From Prorocentrum cordatum (lineage: Eukaryota > Sar > Dinophyceae > Prorocentrales > Prorocentraceae): a stretch of DNA of 64,000 bases. The stretch is from positions 60,001 through 124,000 of the forward strand of contig CAUYUJ010014256.1 of NCBI GenBank assembly GCA_963575745.1, in the 5' to 3' direction. Under the pieces are notes generated by a model, which was not told the origin of the DNA, searched no databases, and saw only the letters and a program-made list of their open reading frames with translations. Of the stretch, positions 36,098 to 47,605 are shown in pieces. Numbering within the stretch: the stretch's first letter is position 1; every line of letters begins with the position of its first letter. The position numbers and the translations under genes were made by a program.

Positions 36098-36480
36098 GGG
36101 GCGTCTTGGGGCCGAAGGCTCGAACAGGTGCCCTCTGGATTCCATCTTGGAGCCGTCTGGGGGCCCTCTTAGGTTGTCTTGGGGGCTTCGTGGGCTGTTT
36201 TTGGACCCTCTTCGACCCCTCTTGTGGGCCCTTCGGTCGTCCGGGGGCGATACTGAAGGGTTCTTGCCCATCTTAAGCCGAAAAAGGCGAGTATGCGAAT
36301 TCCTGGATTTTTTTTAGGGAATAGGACGATCTTTGTTTCTTGGGACCCTCTTTGGACGCATCTTGGGGGCCTTTGGGGGCGCCTTGGCAGCTTCGGAGGC
36401 CGTCTGGAAGCCATCGTGGGCGTCAAGGAGCGATATTTCGGCGACTCGTGGCCCTCTGGGACCGTCTTGGGAGCGTTGTG
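36098..36480 (+). repeat. degenerate CTTGGGGGCC-type satellite, right of copia
   Basis: Continues the sequence interrupted by the copia insertion, with words such as CTTGGGGGCTTCGTGGG, TCTTGGGGGCC and GACCCTCTT. Minus-strand translations are Pro/Arg/Lys-rich. Similar words occur at 57.6 kb and 61.05-61.2 kb. Confidence 0.6.
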
Positions 36481-36831
36481 GTGCCTTCTTGGCCCGTTTG
36501 GCAGCCCTCCGCTCCTCCATGACGCGTTCGGTCCGGGGTCGCGCTGGGCCAGGGGGGGGGGTGTCGAATTGCCAGTGTGGGGTCCCTGGGGGGGATTATG
36601 GAGGGGTCATCTCACATGCCTAGAGACCCACAAGGGGTCGGCGGATTAGCATGTTCACCAGCTCGTTGCTGCAGTCTGGCGCGTATGGAAGAATCTTACA
36701 GGACCGTTTACAAGATGAACCTCGATACGTCTTTGGACCCCCCCAATTAGGGGGTAATTACCTATTCTTCGGTGGCTTCATTGAAGGACTGGGGTCCCAC
36801 CCATAGAGATCAACCAATCATTTTGCCGCGG
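36481..36831. other. intergenic, no gene seen
   Basis: Contains a run of nine G near 36,552. I see no coding region or repeat. Confidence 0.5.
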
Positions 36832-37012
36832 CACCGCCTCCTCCTCTTCCTCCTCTTCCTTCCCTCCTCCTCCTCCTCTTCTTCTTCCCCCTCCTCCTTA
36901 GAAATGGCACGAGGAAGAGCTGGGGGAGGATGAGGAGTGGGAGACGGAACAGCAGGAGGAGGCGGAGGAGGAGAAGGAGGAGGGGGAGGTCGGGGAGGAG
37001 GAAGAAGAGGTT
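36832..37012. repeat. (TCC)n followed by (GGA)n, mirror-complement pair
   Basis: 36,832-36,899 is TCC-rich on the plus strand. After about 20 bp the plus strand becomes GGA-rich to 37,012. The two halves are roughly complementary and could fold on each other. Confidence 0.75.
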
Positions 37013-37128
37013 TTAGGACCAGTCCTATTCACCGCCGAGTGAGAAGGGGGGGTCACATCTAAAGAACTCCTGAGGTTAGATCGCACATTGCAGTTCCACA
37101 CGCTTTCAAGTGCGACTCCGCAGATTAT

Positions 37129-39410
37129 GTGGACAATCATGTCGTACATCTTCGTCATGCAGTCAGACATAAAAACGGAAATCGTGTGTTCATTAAAGAG
37201 GGCAGCTTGAGCCCGGTTTCCGACATTAGTGGACACATAATGTTTGATTCGCCATACAAGCCCATATTCGACATCTCACCATCACATCACTTCATTACCT
37301 TTGTGGACATAGAAATCAATACTCCTATTACCGAGCGCCCTCACCGAGAACCAAAGTTGGATCTGGCAGCTCTCCAGGATCAGGGGGTCAAGCAAAAGTA
37401 CATCTCTGGATTCATAGAAGAAAAGAACAACCGACAGCAATGCGAATCCATCCATGCGAATGCCAGGACGATCGCGTCGTGCATTGTGCAATCAGCCACA
37501 ACACACATACTGGCTCTCGCCGAAACCCCGCACCAACCATGGATCACGCAGCGGACGTTGCAGTTTGTCGAGCAAAGGAACCTTTGTAGACAGCGCACTT
37601 TCGACAATGAAGAGGTCAGAAGACTGAACAAACAAATCCAAACATCAGCACCGGCGGGGCGGAAGAAATGGCTGAACTATTCAATCGAACGCGATGGATG
37701 GGAAGCGATCCGGTCTGTGAGGAAAGGCCAGTCTACGCAGCATGGGCGGCTTCGAAACCTCCGGGTGGATCTCGTGGACGCCGAGTTCAAGGCAGAAGCC
37801 ATGACCGACTACTTCGATAAAGAACATTGAAAACAGTTCAAGATTCTGGAGAGTTTCCTAACATGCAGCAGGAAGATGGTTTTTCAATGTCCATACACAA
37901 GACATCACAGTAGAATAATTACGTCGCGCGGTCAAGTCTTTCAAAAGGAAGAAGGCAGCTGGTAACGACGGCGTGCCGCCGGATTTGTGGCAAGCTCTAT
38001 TGCACAGTGATGTTGTTATTGGGAGTCTTTTGGATCTATGCAGTATCTGTTGGCAACAGGAAGACATCCCCGAGGAATGACGGGAGGCGTCTATCGTTTC
38101 TATGTTTAAAAAGAAATGTGACACTTCACAGCCTAGCAACTCCAGAACAATTTCGCTTCTGGATGTTGGAAACAAAGTAATTGCAAGTATTATTGTGCAG
38201 ATGTGAAAACTTGGTGGGGCGGAGAAACATTTAAGGAAGTCTCAGTATGGATTCCGCCATGGACGAGGCACGACTGACGCTCTGTTCTTGGCGCGCTGGG
38301 TTCATCGACGCATGCTTGGAAGATAAAAAGGGAGCTCGTTGCTATTACCACTCGGCGGGAGTAAATCGTTCGACAGAATCAGACCAGAAGGCTTGATGTT
38401 TGCTCTCCGCCACTGCCGCGTGTCCCTGGCCATGGTCGACATGGTGCAGGTGATCTACCGGGCCAGAAAGTTCATTGCCAACGATGGGAATACAGCCGCC
38501 ACCGCTAGAGTCCAGGCTGTGGGTATAGCGCAAGGATGCCCATTATCACCAAAGGAATACATCATCGTCATGTCGCCGCTTCTGGGGGCGGTGGACATAC
38601 AGCTGGAGAGGTCTGCTTACGACAGTGGTTCAACCAAGCATGTGTTTACAAAAGATGTGTTATATGCCGACGACACGATGCTTGTAGCCACAGCCACGGC
38701 AGCTCTCCAACTTCATCTGGATGCTTTTATTCAAGGTGGGAAAACATTTGGTATCGAGCTCAACGCGTCGAAAACAATACGTTTAAGAATCCCCTCATAA
38801 GCACATGTTACAGGCCCAGATGGCAACCCGATCGCGCGCAACGTCCACGCAGTGAATTTTGGAGGATTGTTCAGCGGTGACGGGAACCCAACAACTGAGG
38901 TAACACAAAGGCTTGGGGAAGCAAGAGGGTCATCCGAATATATTTGTACATGATGGAATCACGCTAACATGAGCAAACATCATAAAACCAAAGTGTCGGA
39001 CGTCTGTATATGTCCGAAGTTTTTTATGGGCTAGAAAATTGTATGTCACTGAAAGCAGGCAGGGACAGACCGGACAGTTTTCAAGCGAAACGCTTCCGAC
39101 GTAGCCACAACGTTCCGCATGCGTATTGTTCACGAATAAACCATGCGACAATGAGATCAACAGCGAACGTCAAACCATTATCCGTACTTCGACGCCAACT
39201 GCAACTTTATGGAAAACTGGCAGCAGCCTGTCCAGACAGCCTTCCAAGGAGCATAGTGTTCGAGACGGGAATGGCAGACGACGCGCAGCCAAGAGATTGG
39301 GCCAGTGCTCGCGCCAGGGGGCAACCGCGCCTGCAATGGACAAAGTCTATGCGTGCGAGGGCTCTACAGGCAGCGGGAAGTGACCCGGATCGCTTGCTAT
39401 CTGTGTAGCA
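37129..39410 (+). pseudogene. LINE2: decayed non-LTR reverse transcriptase
   Basis: Plus strand. About 37,290-37,830 reads as the linker before reverse transcriptase (ERPHREPKLDLAALQDQGVK). After a frame change, KKAAGNDGVPPDLWQ starts the RT domain near 37,945. Three in-frame stops (TGA 38,078, TGA 38,204, TAA 38,324) follow. RT then continues through GFRHGRGTTDALF, a poor motif A (SKSFDRI), motif B VGIAQGCPLSP and an intact motif C, YADDTMLV (38,663-38,674 for YADD), to a stop at 38,800. A further frame (39,010-39,408) carries SFQAKRFRRSHNVPHAYCSR and QLQLYGKLAAACP, matching the C-terminal region of LINE3. No endonuclease is recognisable upstream. Confidence 0.8.
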
Positions 39411-40425
39411 GGGAGCCCCATTTGTGTGGCGCAAGGCCGTAGAAGAATACAGTCGATAGTTTCTCCCCATTATGCTCCTCCCCTCCCTCGTCCTGCTGCT
39501 CTTTGCCTCAAGCCGCTCCCCCTTCCTCGCGTACAGCTGCGGCTCTCCGTCGCGATGCTCCGGAACGAAGGGTCGGGCGTATGACCGCCGAGGCAATGCG
39601 TTTGCATGCATTCTTATTTGCATGTGTTCAGGTATGTCTTCAGCGTGCTATTTTATGTCGGTTCGCCGTCACGGCGCGGCTCTTGCCTGCCTGCCTGCCA
39701 GAAAAGCCCAGTCAAACGTTCACGATCGTCGCATTGCATGAAGAAAGTAACAAGTGCACCGTCATTCGCTTCATGTCAAGCCTCTGGAGGAACGCATGAT
39801 TTCTGTTGACTCGTGCACCTCAAGTTTCTTCGGCCCTCCCGTTTCCTTCTGCTCTGCATGCGTGCTGACGCGTAGGCGTTGGCGCTTATCCGTATTAGTT
39901 TAGAGTGTTTGTTTTTCATCGTTGTCGTCTTTTATCCTCCTCCGCGATCTATCACTTTTGAGGCCGTGGGCGCCGAGTGGTCCAGGGCAGACGCCGGTCG
40001 AGCACGCTCTTCGATTACATAGGGATCAAAATTGCATCCCCGGCTCCGGCCCAACCGCCGTATGCTCGTAAGGTTCGCCACGTTTTTTCCTCGCTCAAAC
40101 CCATCCGCCTTATCGTTCCCCTGTCCTCCTTCCCCTCCTCCTCATTATCCTCCTCCTCATCATCGTCATTATCAGCATCACCATCATTTGCATCATGATC
40201 CTCATCCTCCTACTTCTCATCCTTCCCCTTCTGTGTCCCCCGACCTGAACGGCCTCTCTTGTGGCAGCGCGCTCCTCCTCGATCCCCCCTCGCCGCTCCG
40301 CTCCGCTTCCCTCTTTATCGCTCCTGCACCCCCGATCCTCCTTTAGGGAGGCGAGCCAAACGGGGGGCGGCTGCGCGAACGTACGCCGCGGAGAGGGACG
40401 AAGAGAAGGAACGATGAGGATGGGA
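39411..40425. other. intergenic, pyrimidine-rich pieces, no gene seen
   Basis: TCC/CTC-rich at 39,470-39,530 directly after LINE2, and again with CAT words at 40,120-40,210. No gene is recognised. Confidence 0.5.
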
Positions 40426-40570
40426 AAAATATCGAATGTGGAGGAGGAGGCGGAGACCCAGGAGGAGGACCGAAAGAGGAGGAGAAAAACAGGAATCCCA
40501 GGAGGAGGAGAAGGATGAGGAGGAGGAGGGGGAGGAGGAGGAGGAGGAGGAGGAGGAGGAGATGGTCGGT
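40426..40570. repeat. (GGA)n purine tract
   Basis: GGAGGA repeats with GAAA and CCA interruptions, purest at 40,513-40,561. Confidence 0.85.
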
Positions 40571-41406
40571 CGGACAGCGGAGAACCCCCCCCGTCGCGCG
40601 CCCAGATCCGCGGCGAGCCGACCGGCGGGGCGCCGCTGTGCCTCCGGAGAGAGGTCGAAGTGCCGCCGTTCGTGGTGTGCCTCGTGCTCGCGCGAGGGGG
40701 GGCGGAAAAGATGGCGCGGTGCGGCAGCGTAGCCTCGCAGTGGGGGCCCGATTGCTGGGGCGGGTGAAGGGAGGGGATGTCGTCGGGGCTCAATGGGGCG
40801 GGGATCAGGGGGTCAGCCAGATCATCGGACCCTGCAGAATCCTCCAGGGCCAGGCCTGCACTGACCCGGGCTTCCGCGCAGGACCTCCGCAGGATCGTGC
40901 AGGATCCTACGTGAGCGTGACTGGCCCGGGGGGGATTGTAATGACCCGGGTCAGTGCGTCCCCGAGGACGGGGGTGCGACGGAGGACAAAGGATGGCCCC
41001 CTTCGCGATCTGTCCCGCGAGCGGAAGTCGCCTCCCTCGAGCCTGGCGTGGACCACGCGGAAGGAGTTACGGCACCGCCATCGCGGACGGTTGCCGCCAG
41101 CCAGTGGAAGCACCAGGCCGCCGATCAGGAGGAAGAAGGGAGCAGGGAGAGACGGGAGGAGGGAGGACAGGAGGGAAGCGCGAGGGCGATGACGGTGAGA
41201 AACCTTTTGCTACGCCAGAGGGGCTGGGGTACACCAAACGACGAGACGCCACCCCGAGATTGGATATCAACGCCCTCAGCTCGACACGGCGCCTCGCCGA
41301 TACAAGTTTCGCTACGTCCAGCAGGCTGGATCTCTCGTCAGTCTGGCCGCAGGCGCGCCACCTCGCTCACACGAGGGCCGCCGACGCGGTGGGCTTGACT
41401 CACTCC
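40571..41406. other. intergenic, GC-rich, no gene seen
   Basis: Short words GACCCGGG and CAGGATC recur near 40,830-40,950. I cannot support a gene. Confidence 0.45.
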
Positions 41407-42300
41407 TCAAGACATCCGAATGCAGGCAGTTGGGTGCCGACGCCATCCTGAAAGCATAAGCCCGATCTCACGTCCACGTTGCCGCAATTCCAGAACGTTC
41501 TTCACGATGATTTGCACCTCATCGTTGTCGAGTGCATGGCGTCCGTCCTCCACCTCCTCAGTCCCCAGCGCCGCAGCCTCATCCGTAGCGGCGGGTTTAA
41601 TCTGGTTTCGGCTCGGACACGTCCTCCTCTTCTCCCTTCTATCCTCCTCCTCTTCCTCCTCCTCCTCCTCCTCCTCCTCCTGTGCCCCCCTGAACTCGGA
41701 AGTTGACGTCAACGCTTGCCTCCGCATCGGCTATGTCCTGCACCGCCGCCTCGGGCGGCACCTTCGGTGGTCTCATCGAGGCCGTCATGCCCAGCGCGAC
41801 CCCTTCGGGGCCTTCGCGTCGGCCACGTGTGCTGCCAGGTCAACCGTCACTGTCCGCGCGGTCTCCTGGGTCACGGCTTCGAGCATTTCCGCGGATTCCG
41901 CGGCAACGCTCACCTCGTGGTCGGAGGTCTCCATCTGCGTACCGCGGGCCGTCGCGGTGAACGTCGGCAGGACGTCCTGGTTCTTGCACGTTGTCAACGT
42001 GCGTCCGGAGCTTCCAGGCGAGAGAGCGGAGCTCCATGGATTCGTCCGCCAGCACCCACTCCTCGGCGCGACGATCGACGAAGTGGTCCTTCTTGTCGGC
42101 CGTGGGCCCCGCGCCCATGATGTCGAAATGTTGGACCTTCGCCAAGCCGACAGTCGTCTCGTAGGACATCATCGGCGGGTCTTCTTCGAGCTCCTCCGGC
42201 GAATCTTCGTGGAAGATCTCCCTGCGCAAACCCTCGTTATCGAGTTCCGCGCCCACGCCCGAGACGCCGTTTGAGGGCGCGCGCACGCGCCCCGCGCACC
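41407..42300 (-). CDS. unrecognised coding-like segments
   Basis: Three minus-strand pieces look like coding sequence in residue usage. About 42,270-41,985 contains HEDSPEELEEDPPMMSYETT and DHFVDRRAEEWVLADESMEL. About 41,997-41,785, one frame over, contains EVSVAAESAEMLEAVTQETA. About 41,727-41,407 contains a poly-Glu run, EEVEDGRHALDNDEVQIIVK and NVLELRQRGREIGLML. The frame changes suggest introns or decay. I do not recognise the family. The poly-Glu run comes from the TCC tract at 41,640-41,682. Confidence 0.35.
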
Positions 42301-42524
42301 GCGCGCCGCGCGCACTTCTCCTCGGCGCCCGTCTTCGGGAGGGAAGGCGGGCCTTCCCTTGACGCTTCTCAGGAGGGCAAGAACACACAGACACGATTAA
42401 CCAATGATGCCCAGGAAAATGCAAGAATATATGGGAAGTGGGGGGGAGACGAAAACCCAGAAAATATTCCCCAATCAGAGCTTGCCTCTGTAGGGGTCCT
42501 AGCGGATTAAAGGTTTAGGTGAGA

Positions 42525-42640
42525 GGTGCGGCCGAGTTCGGTGGCCAGGCCCGGGTGCCCGGGTACCCGGCGGTGCCCAGGTGCCCGGGTGGCCGGTGAG
42601 GTTGGTCGCCGATTTCGGTGGCCGGGCCCAGGTGCCCGGG
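42525..42640. repeat. GGTGCCCGGGT minisatellite
   Basis: GGTGCCCGGG/GGTACCCGG/GGTGCCCAGG words, and a longer GATTTCGGTGGCCGGGCCCA repeat of GAGTTCGGTGGCCAGGCCCG. No gene. Confidence 0.75.
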
Positions 42641-42756
42641 GTGCCCAATAGCCCAATAGCATATTGCCCAATTGCCCCATAGCCCTATAGTTTTATAGCC
42701 CCATAGCCTTCTAGCCCGATAGCCCCATAGCCCCACAGCCCCATAGCCTTATAGCC

Positions 42757-42794
<38 letters not shown>

Positions 42795-42885
42795 CCTTAT
42801 AGCCCTATATCCTTATAACCCAATAGCCCTATAGCCTCATAGACCTATAGCTTTATAGCCCTACAGCCCCATAGCCCCAACAAAA
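42641..42885. repeat. ATAGCCC minisatellite with a (TA)n core
   Basis: Repeats of about 8-10 bp built on CCCATAGCCCTATAG on both sides of a pure TA run at 42,760-42,791. The unit CTATAG/CTATAGG is itself palindromic. Confidence 0.85.
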
Positions 42886-43899
42886 ATATGATTGTTTTTT
42901 CTCCGATGTCATGAGAAACTATGGGGCGTCCCAGGATCTGCGTGTATTTATTCGTGTATCCCTGGCCCCATTCAGTATCGTGCATCGCGCCCCTCGGGAA
43001 CGCATTGCGGGCGCCAGGGCGACGGGCTCGGGCGCCTCGCCAGCCTGCTGTGACCTCCTTGAGGAGGCGCGGCTGAGCTCAGCGCTGGCGCGCCCTGACC
43101 TCATCGATGCATGCGCCCTCCGCATCCGAGAGCCCGAGGACTCGCGCCACGACGCGAGCCGCCGCAGCAACCGCGTCCGCCGTGGCCTGACGACTATCGC
43201 GTCCGCCGCGGCCCGGCGATGACCTCTGCCAGCCGCCGCGCCGCAGGCCGCAGCGCGCAGAGGGGGCGCCGGCGCCTCCATGAGCGCGGGGCGCGGGGCC
43301 GCCGCCATCGCCCAGGCGGCAGTGCGCGGCCTGAGCCACGATGGCTACGGAGGTGATGACGGCGAGGAGGAAGAAGAGGACGTTGTCCGTAGCAAGTAGG
43401 GCTCAAGTCAGCAGCGCGTGGCTCTGGATTTGAGGACGTCGTGGCCGCAACAGCTCTCAGGGGGCTCGGCCTCCACATCTTCGCTGCTGCGCGGAGGTTT
43501 CAGCCCTCGCTGCCTTGGCGAGCTTCGTGCGTCTCATCCATGCGCAGATGTTGGCATTCTACTTTCTGCCGGTGCAGTTGTGGCTGGCGTGCCTCGCGCC
43601 GCACGCTCGGCGCCATCCCTGCGCCGGCCCAGCAGGGTGAAACTTCGGACCCCCCGTGGCCGGCGCAGCCGAGGACCGCCCGAGCTCGCCGCCCATCGCG
43701 GGCCCGCCTCTATTGCAGAGCAGGAGTGCGCAGAGTGCGCGGCTAGGGACCAGAGTGCCTTCGCCGCGATCAGAGCCAACTGGCGCCCAGAGCTCTCGGC
43801 CGCGTCAGGGCCGCTCGCGATGCTCTCGGGCCGGTCAGCTTCAGGCTGCAGGGGGGCGCCGCGCGCAGCGCCAGACGCCGCGCAGTTCCTTCCTCGGCG
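42886..43899. other. GC-rich, no recognised gene
   Basis: High GC, with long open frames in most frames on both strands, as expected from composition. No motif or domain is recognised. Confidence 0.45.
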
Positions 43900-44340
43900 G
43901 TGCTAGAGCAAGCGCGACCGTGCCATGGCGGCCTTCGCCGAGGCTCTCAAGGCATGCCACGCCGACGCGGAGGAGCTCGCCGCCGCCATGGCAGCCCAGG
44001 AGGACGCCACCAGGACTTCCACGAGCTGGCACCCGCGCCCGCCGTTGCGCAATTTCGCGCATGGGCGGATTGCGTCCTCGGCCCCCCCGTCGCAGAGGGC
44101 CCCGAGCGCCGTCAGCGACGCGAAGGCGCAGGAAGATCGGAGACATGGCCACGCCACGCCGCCCCCCTCGGCGCGCATCTCGACCTCGTCGGCGACAACT
44201 CCCCCCAACGGGAGCAGGGGCCCAGCCTCAGGTTCCAGGGCGATGCCGCGGCGAGCCCCCATCCCGGCTGCCAAGGCCCACCAGCCACGCGCCGTTTCTG
44301 TTTCGACGCTTTCCTGATGGGCGCCAGGATGGCGTCCTAG
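43900..44340 (+). CDS. unrecognised coding-like segment
   Basis: From ATG 43,925 one frame reads MAAFAEALKACHADAEELAA then MAAQEDA. The neighbouring frame takes over near 44,015 with DFHELAPAPAVAQFRAWADC and LGAHLDLVGDNSPQREQG and stops at 44,338. The Ala/Arg-rich composition weakens the case. A frame change would be needed and I recognise no family. Confidence 0.25.
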   Translation: MLEQARPCHGGLRRGSQGMPRRRGGARRRHGSPGGRHQDFHELAPAPAVAQFRAWADCVLGPPVAEGPERRQRREGAGRSETWPRHAAPLGAHLDLVGDNSPQREQGPSLRFQGDAAASPHPGCQGPPATRRFCFDAFLMGARMAS

Positions 44341-46089
44341 TATAAAAAGCGTTCTGCTGAGCTACGCGTCGATCAGGTTCGATCGCGCTCGCCTCAGCCC
44401 TCGGCGTCTTTCTTTTCCTCGCCTGGGTCCCGCGGCGTCTGGCGGCGGCGCGCTGGCGACGCGCTCGACTGGCTTGAGTTTGTCTGGCGCCCCAGCGCGC
44501 GCGCAACGCTCTCGCGCGCTCGCCCGCTGCCGCGCGCCATTTAGATTGGCGAGGAAGGCGCTGCTGATCGAGGCCCTAGCTGAGGCCGATGCCCGGCCGC
44601 TTGCTCTCGAGAGTGCCGCGCATTTCAGTTTCGAGCATTCCCCCGTTCACTCGTCTGAGGCCCGAGCCCGAGCTTGTCGAGAGCGCCGGGCTGTCCGCGC
44701 CCAGGGCGCCCCCTGGCGCCATCGACGTCGGAATCGTTTGTCGACGACGCCGCCGCACTTCTTGCTGGCGCGCGCCCCGTCGCGCCACGCCGCGCCGCGA
44801 CGATGGCGACGATGGCGGCGCCTTCTTGTCCCCGCCCGCCAGGCTTCGGGGCGGGGCGGGCCGCCTTGCTCAGGGCTGCCGCGCCCATCCAGCGGCCAGC
44901 TAACCTCAGGCCATCTCTTCCCAAGCCGACCGTCAGGGCGCGGAGCCCCCCCCCCCCTTGCCCCCCCGAGCGGGCCGCGGCATCGACGGGGCGCCCCTGT
45001 CAAAGCCAGTTCGAAAATACCTTCCTCTAGGCCGTCGCCGCCCTCGTGCGCCTTATCGCGGATATAGAGACGCAGCGTGAGTGGCCACTCGGGCGCGCCA
45101 AGAACCTCTCTGCTCGAGGGCGGGGGGGCTGAGGCCCATCGGCCTCCTCCATTATCTGGCCAGATGTCAGGGCGGACCCCAGCGCCCCCTCGCTCTCGCT
45201 CGGCGGCGGCGAAACGCATCGGCTTGCCGGTGGGCCACGGCAGAAGGCGGCTCGGGCAGGCTGGTCTGGGCCCGATCTGCCATATCCGAATGGGGTCCAG
45301 CGCGTAGCTTCGCCGGCGCTCCATGGCGCGGCCCGGCCCCGAAAATGCCCCAGGGCAAACCAACGTCGAACGCCTGACTGCTGCGCTCTGCGCAGGTCAC
45401 CCAGCCTTCATTGAGGCAGCTGTAGATGCTCGTCTGTCTGTGTCGCGCGCCCCGCGCGCTCTCGTCAAAGACGGTCGAGCCTTGCGCGCCGCCCGCCCTT
45501 GCCATGCCTTCGCCGCGGGCTGCCACTTAGCAGCGCCCTTGCCGGGCCTTCGCCGTCGTGCCTCGGCCGCTCGAAAGCGTTTCAGGCGCGCTCAGCCTTG
45601 TCAGCAAGGGGGTGGCGGTGGGCGACGTCTGGTTGTAGAGGCGCGGGCGGGGATGACAGGCCGTCGAAGTTTTCGCGGCCCCCGCGAGGGCTTTCCGCGA
45701 GGAGCCCGCCCGTGCAGACCCCTACGTCAGCCAGTTCAAGAAACAGCTGCTTAGCTTCTCTGCCGCGTTTCCGACCGCGTCTTCAGGCCAGACAGCGCGC
45801 GCGGTCGGTCGACGGAGTTCGCCGCGAGAGAGAGGCGTGGGAGCTGCTATCCAGAATGCGCTGCTACCTCGCATGCGTTGGAAACGAGCGCTTCGCTCCC
45901 ACCAGGCAACCTCGCAGGAGCATCGCGCCTCTCGGTCAGCACTTCAAGCGCGGACAGGCGCGCCACGCGGTCTAGTGTGTCATTCCTTCATCGGACCCGC
46001 GTGGGCACGCTATCCTCGGCTCCAACAGCGCGGCGCGTCGTGGGGCCAGGTTGCAGCGATCGCAGGTCGAGAGCGCGTGCGCGGTAGGC
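44341..46089. other. GC-rich, one weak coding-like piece, no recognised gene
   Basis: Only 45,800-45,975 (plus strand; DGVRREREAWELLSRMRCYL, GNERFAPTRQPRR) looks mildly coding-like. The remainder is GC-rich sequence with composition-driven open frames. Confidence 0.35.
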
Positions 46090-46202
46090 CCATCTCTCTT
46101 TCTCTTTCTTTATTTCTCTCTCTCTTTCTCGTTATTTCTCTCTCTCTCTCTCTTGTTTTGTTTTCTCTTTCTTTCTTTCTTTCTTTCTCTCTCTCTCTCA
46201 TG
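46090..46202. repeat. (CT)n/(CTTT)n tract
   Basis: Pure pyrimidine on the plus strand with TCTC and TTTC words, broken by GTTATT and TGTTTTGTTTT. Confidence 0.9.
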
Positions 46203-47210
46203 CTTTAGATCTCGGTGATCAGCCGCGTCGGCCCTGCGGCTGTGTTCCGCGAGGGTCCGTCGCGGCCCTCGCCTCGACCGTCTGGGGCTCCCGGATCCCG
46301 ACTTCCGATTTGCAAAAGGGAGCCTCGAAGATGCTTGGTTTCGGCTGTCTGGACACTCGCCCCCCTGGTCATGGCGCCACAATCGCAAAGCCAATTACGT
46401 TCGGAAAACAATGGGATAGGCCTAGATTGCCCCGGATAGTTCCGCCCCGAATTTCGATGTGAGTTTCGCGCGGGTTCTTGTGGTGCTGGGGCTGAGGATA
46501 TCAAACATCCACGTGACATTCCTTTAGTTTCCCGCTCGCCATTCCGGGGCGTCGGGAAATCCGCTGCAGCACGTCTGCAAGGCCGGTGCAATTGCCCCGG
46601 CGAGCATGGCGACCCCTGCTCAGCTTGCGCGGCCACTGCTCTGCATCTCATTTTGTCTGTGCAGGGACTCCATCGGTCGCAGCCGCTGATGCCCCCCCCC
46701 CCTGGACGCTCGGGATGTGGGCCGGATCGGGCCGCGGCAGGGGCTGCCGCGGAGGCCCCGAAGCGTCGGCGGAGTGCCTCTTGCAACCCGTCGCGCAAGT
46801 CATTCGCAGCAATCGCATCGCAGTTCAGGCGGCCCCCTATCTTCGGGGCGTCGTCTCAGGTGGCCAAAGGCCACAGCGCAGACGCCACGATGCAAGCCCC
46901 TGGCAAGAATCTCTCTGCCCGACACCCTTTGCGCGACGACGTATGTCGCGCGGCTCCGCGGAGGAGGTGCCACTGGACACGCCGCCCGCCTTCTCTGGCG
47001 GCTTGCTGCCGCGCGCGCCGGATTTGCGCCTCGCCTCCTTGCCGAACGGCCGCAGGTGCCGCTCGTTCATCTGCCCTCTCGCGCCGGGCCCGCAGATCTT
47101 TGGCTTCGCGAGGGCGGCGTCTTGCAAGGGCGCGTTTGCCCGACGGGGGCCCGAAGGGCCCAGACCTTTGCATTGAGCACCGAGGCCAGGGGCGGGCCTG
47201 CGCCTGAGTT
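46203..47210. other. GC-rich, no recognised gene
   Basis: Open frames on both strands without recognisable domains. A run of ten C is at about 46,692-46,701. Confidence 0.4.
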
Positions 47211-47605
47211 TCAGAAGCCGCGCGCAGTCTCGAGGCGGTCTGCGTTTGCGTTGTTGAGAAGTTCGCCACTGACATCGATGTTCTCAAGCTGCTGCCAGGG
47301 GCCACGTTAGGCAGCGACTCCAGCTTTGTTGCGGGCGGAGCTTTGAAGCGCGGTCCCGCGCAGCGTGATTGCGCCAAGACCCACTGGGCCGAGATTCGGC
47401 GCATGGTTTGGCACTAACTTCAGGTCTGGGTAGGTTTGAGGGTTCGGATGGGCCTGTCAAGGTCAAAGGCCACGCCTTTCGGGCCGCCGTCCAATCAGGC
47501 ACTGTGTCTGCATTCCATAAGCAAGCCATCGATTCGGTTGACGAGGGCGTTAAGCTGGCCTCAGACTACTCGCGGGTATCGCCGGATACCTTTCACAAGC
47601 TTTAG
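47211..47605 (+). CDS. unrecognised coding-like segment
   Basis: One plus-strand frame gives SLEAVCVCVVEKFATDIDVL then KLLPGATLGSDSSFVAGGAL and stops at TAA 47,415. An overlapping frame to 47,605 gives SDGPVKVKGHAFRAAVQSGT and KQAIDSVDEGVKLASDYSRV. Both look like real protein sequence. A short intron or a frameshift near 47,415 would join them. I do not recognise the protein. Confidence 0.35.

Noticed and set aside
44340-44348. TATAAAAAG as a promoter TATA box
   Set aside because: No gene is supported downstream, and dinoflagellate promoters are not known to depend on a canonical TATA box. A single match in 64 kb is expected by chance.
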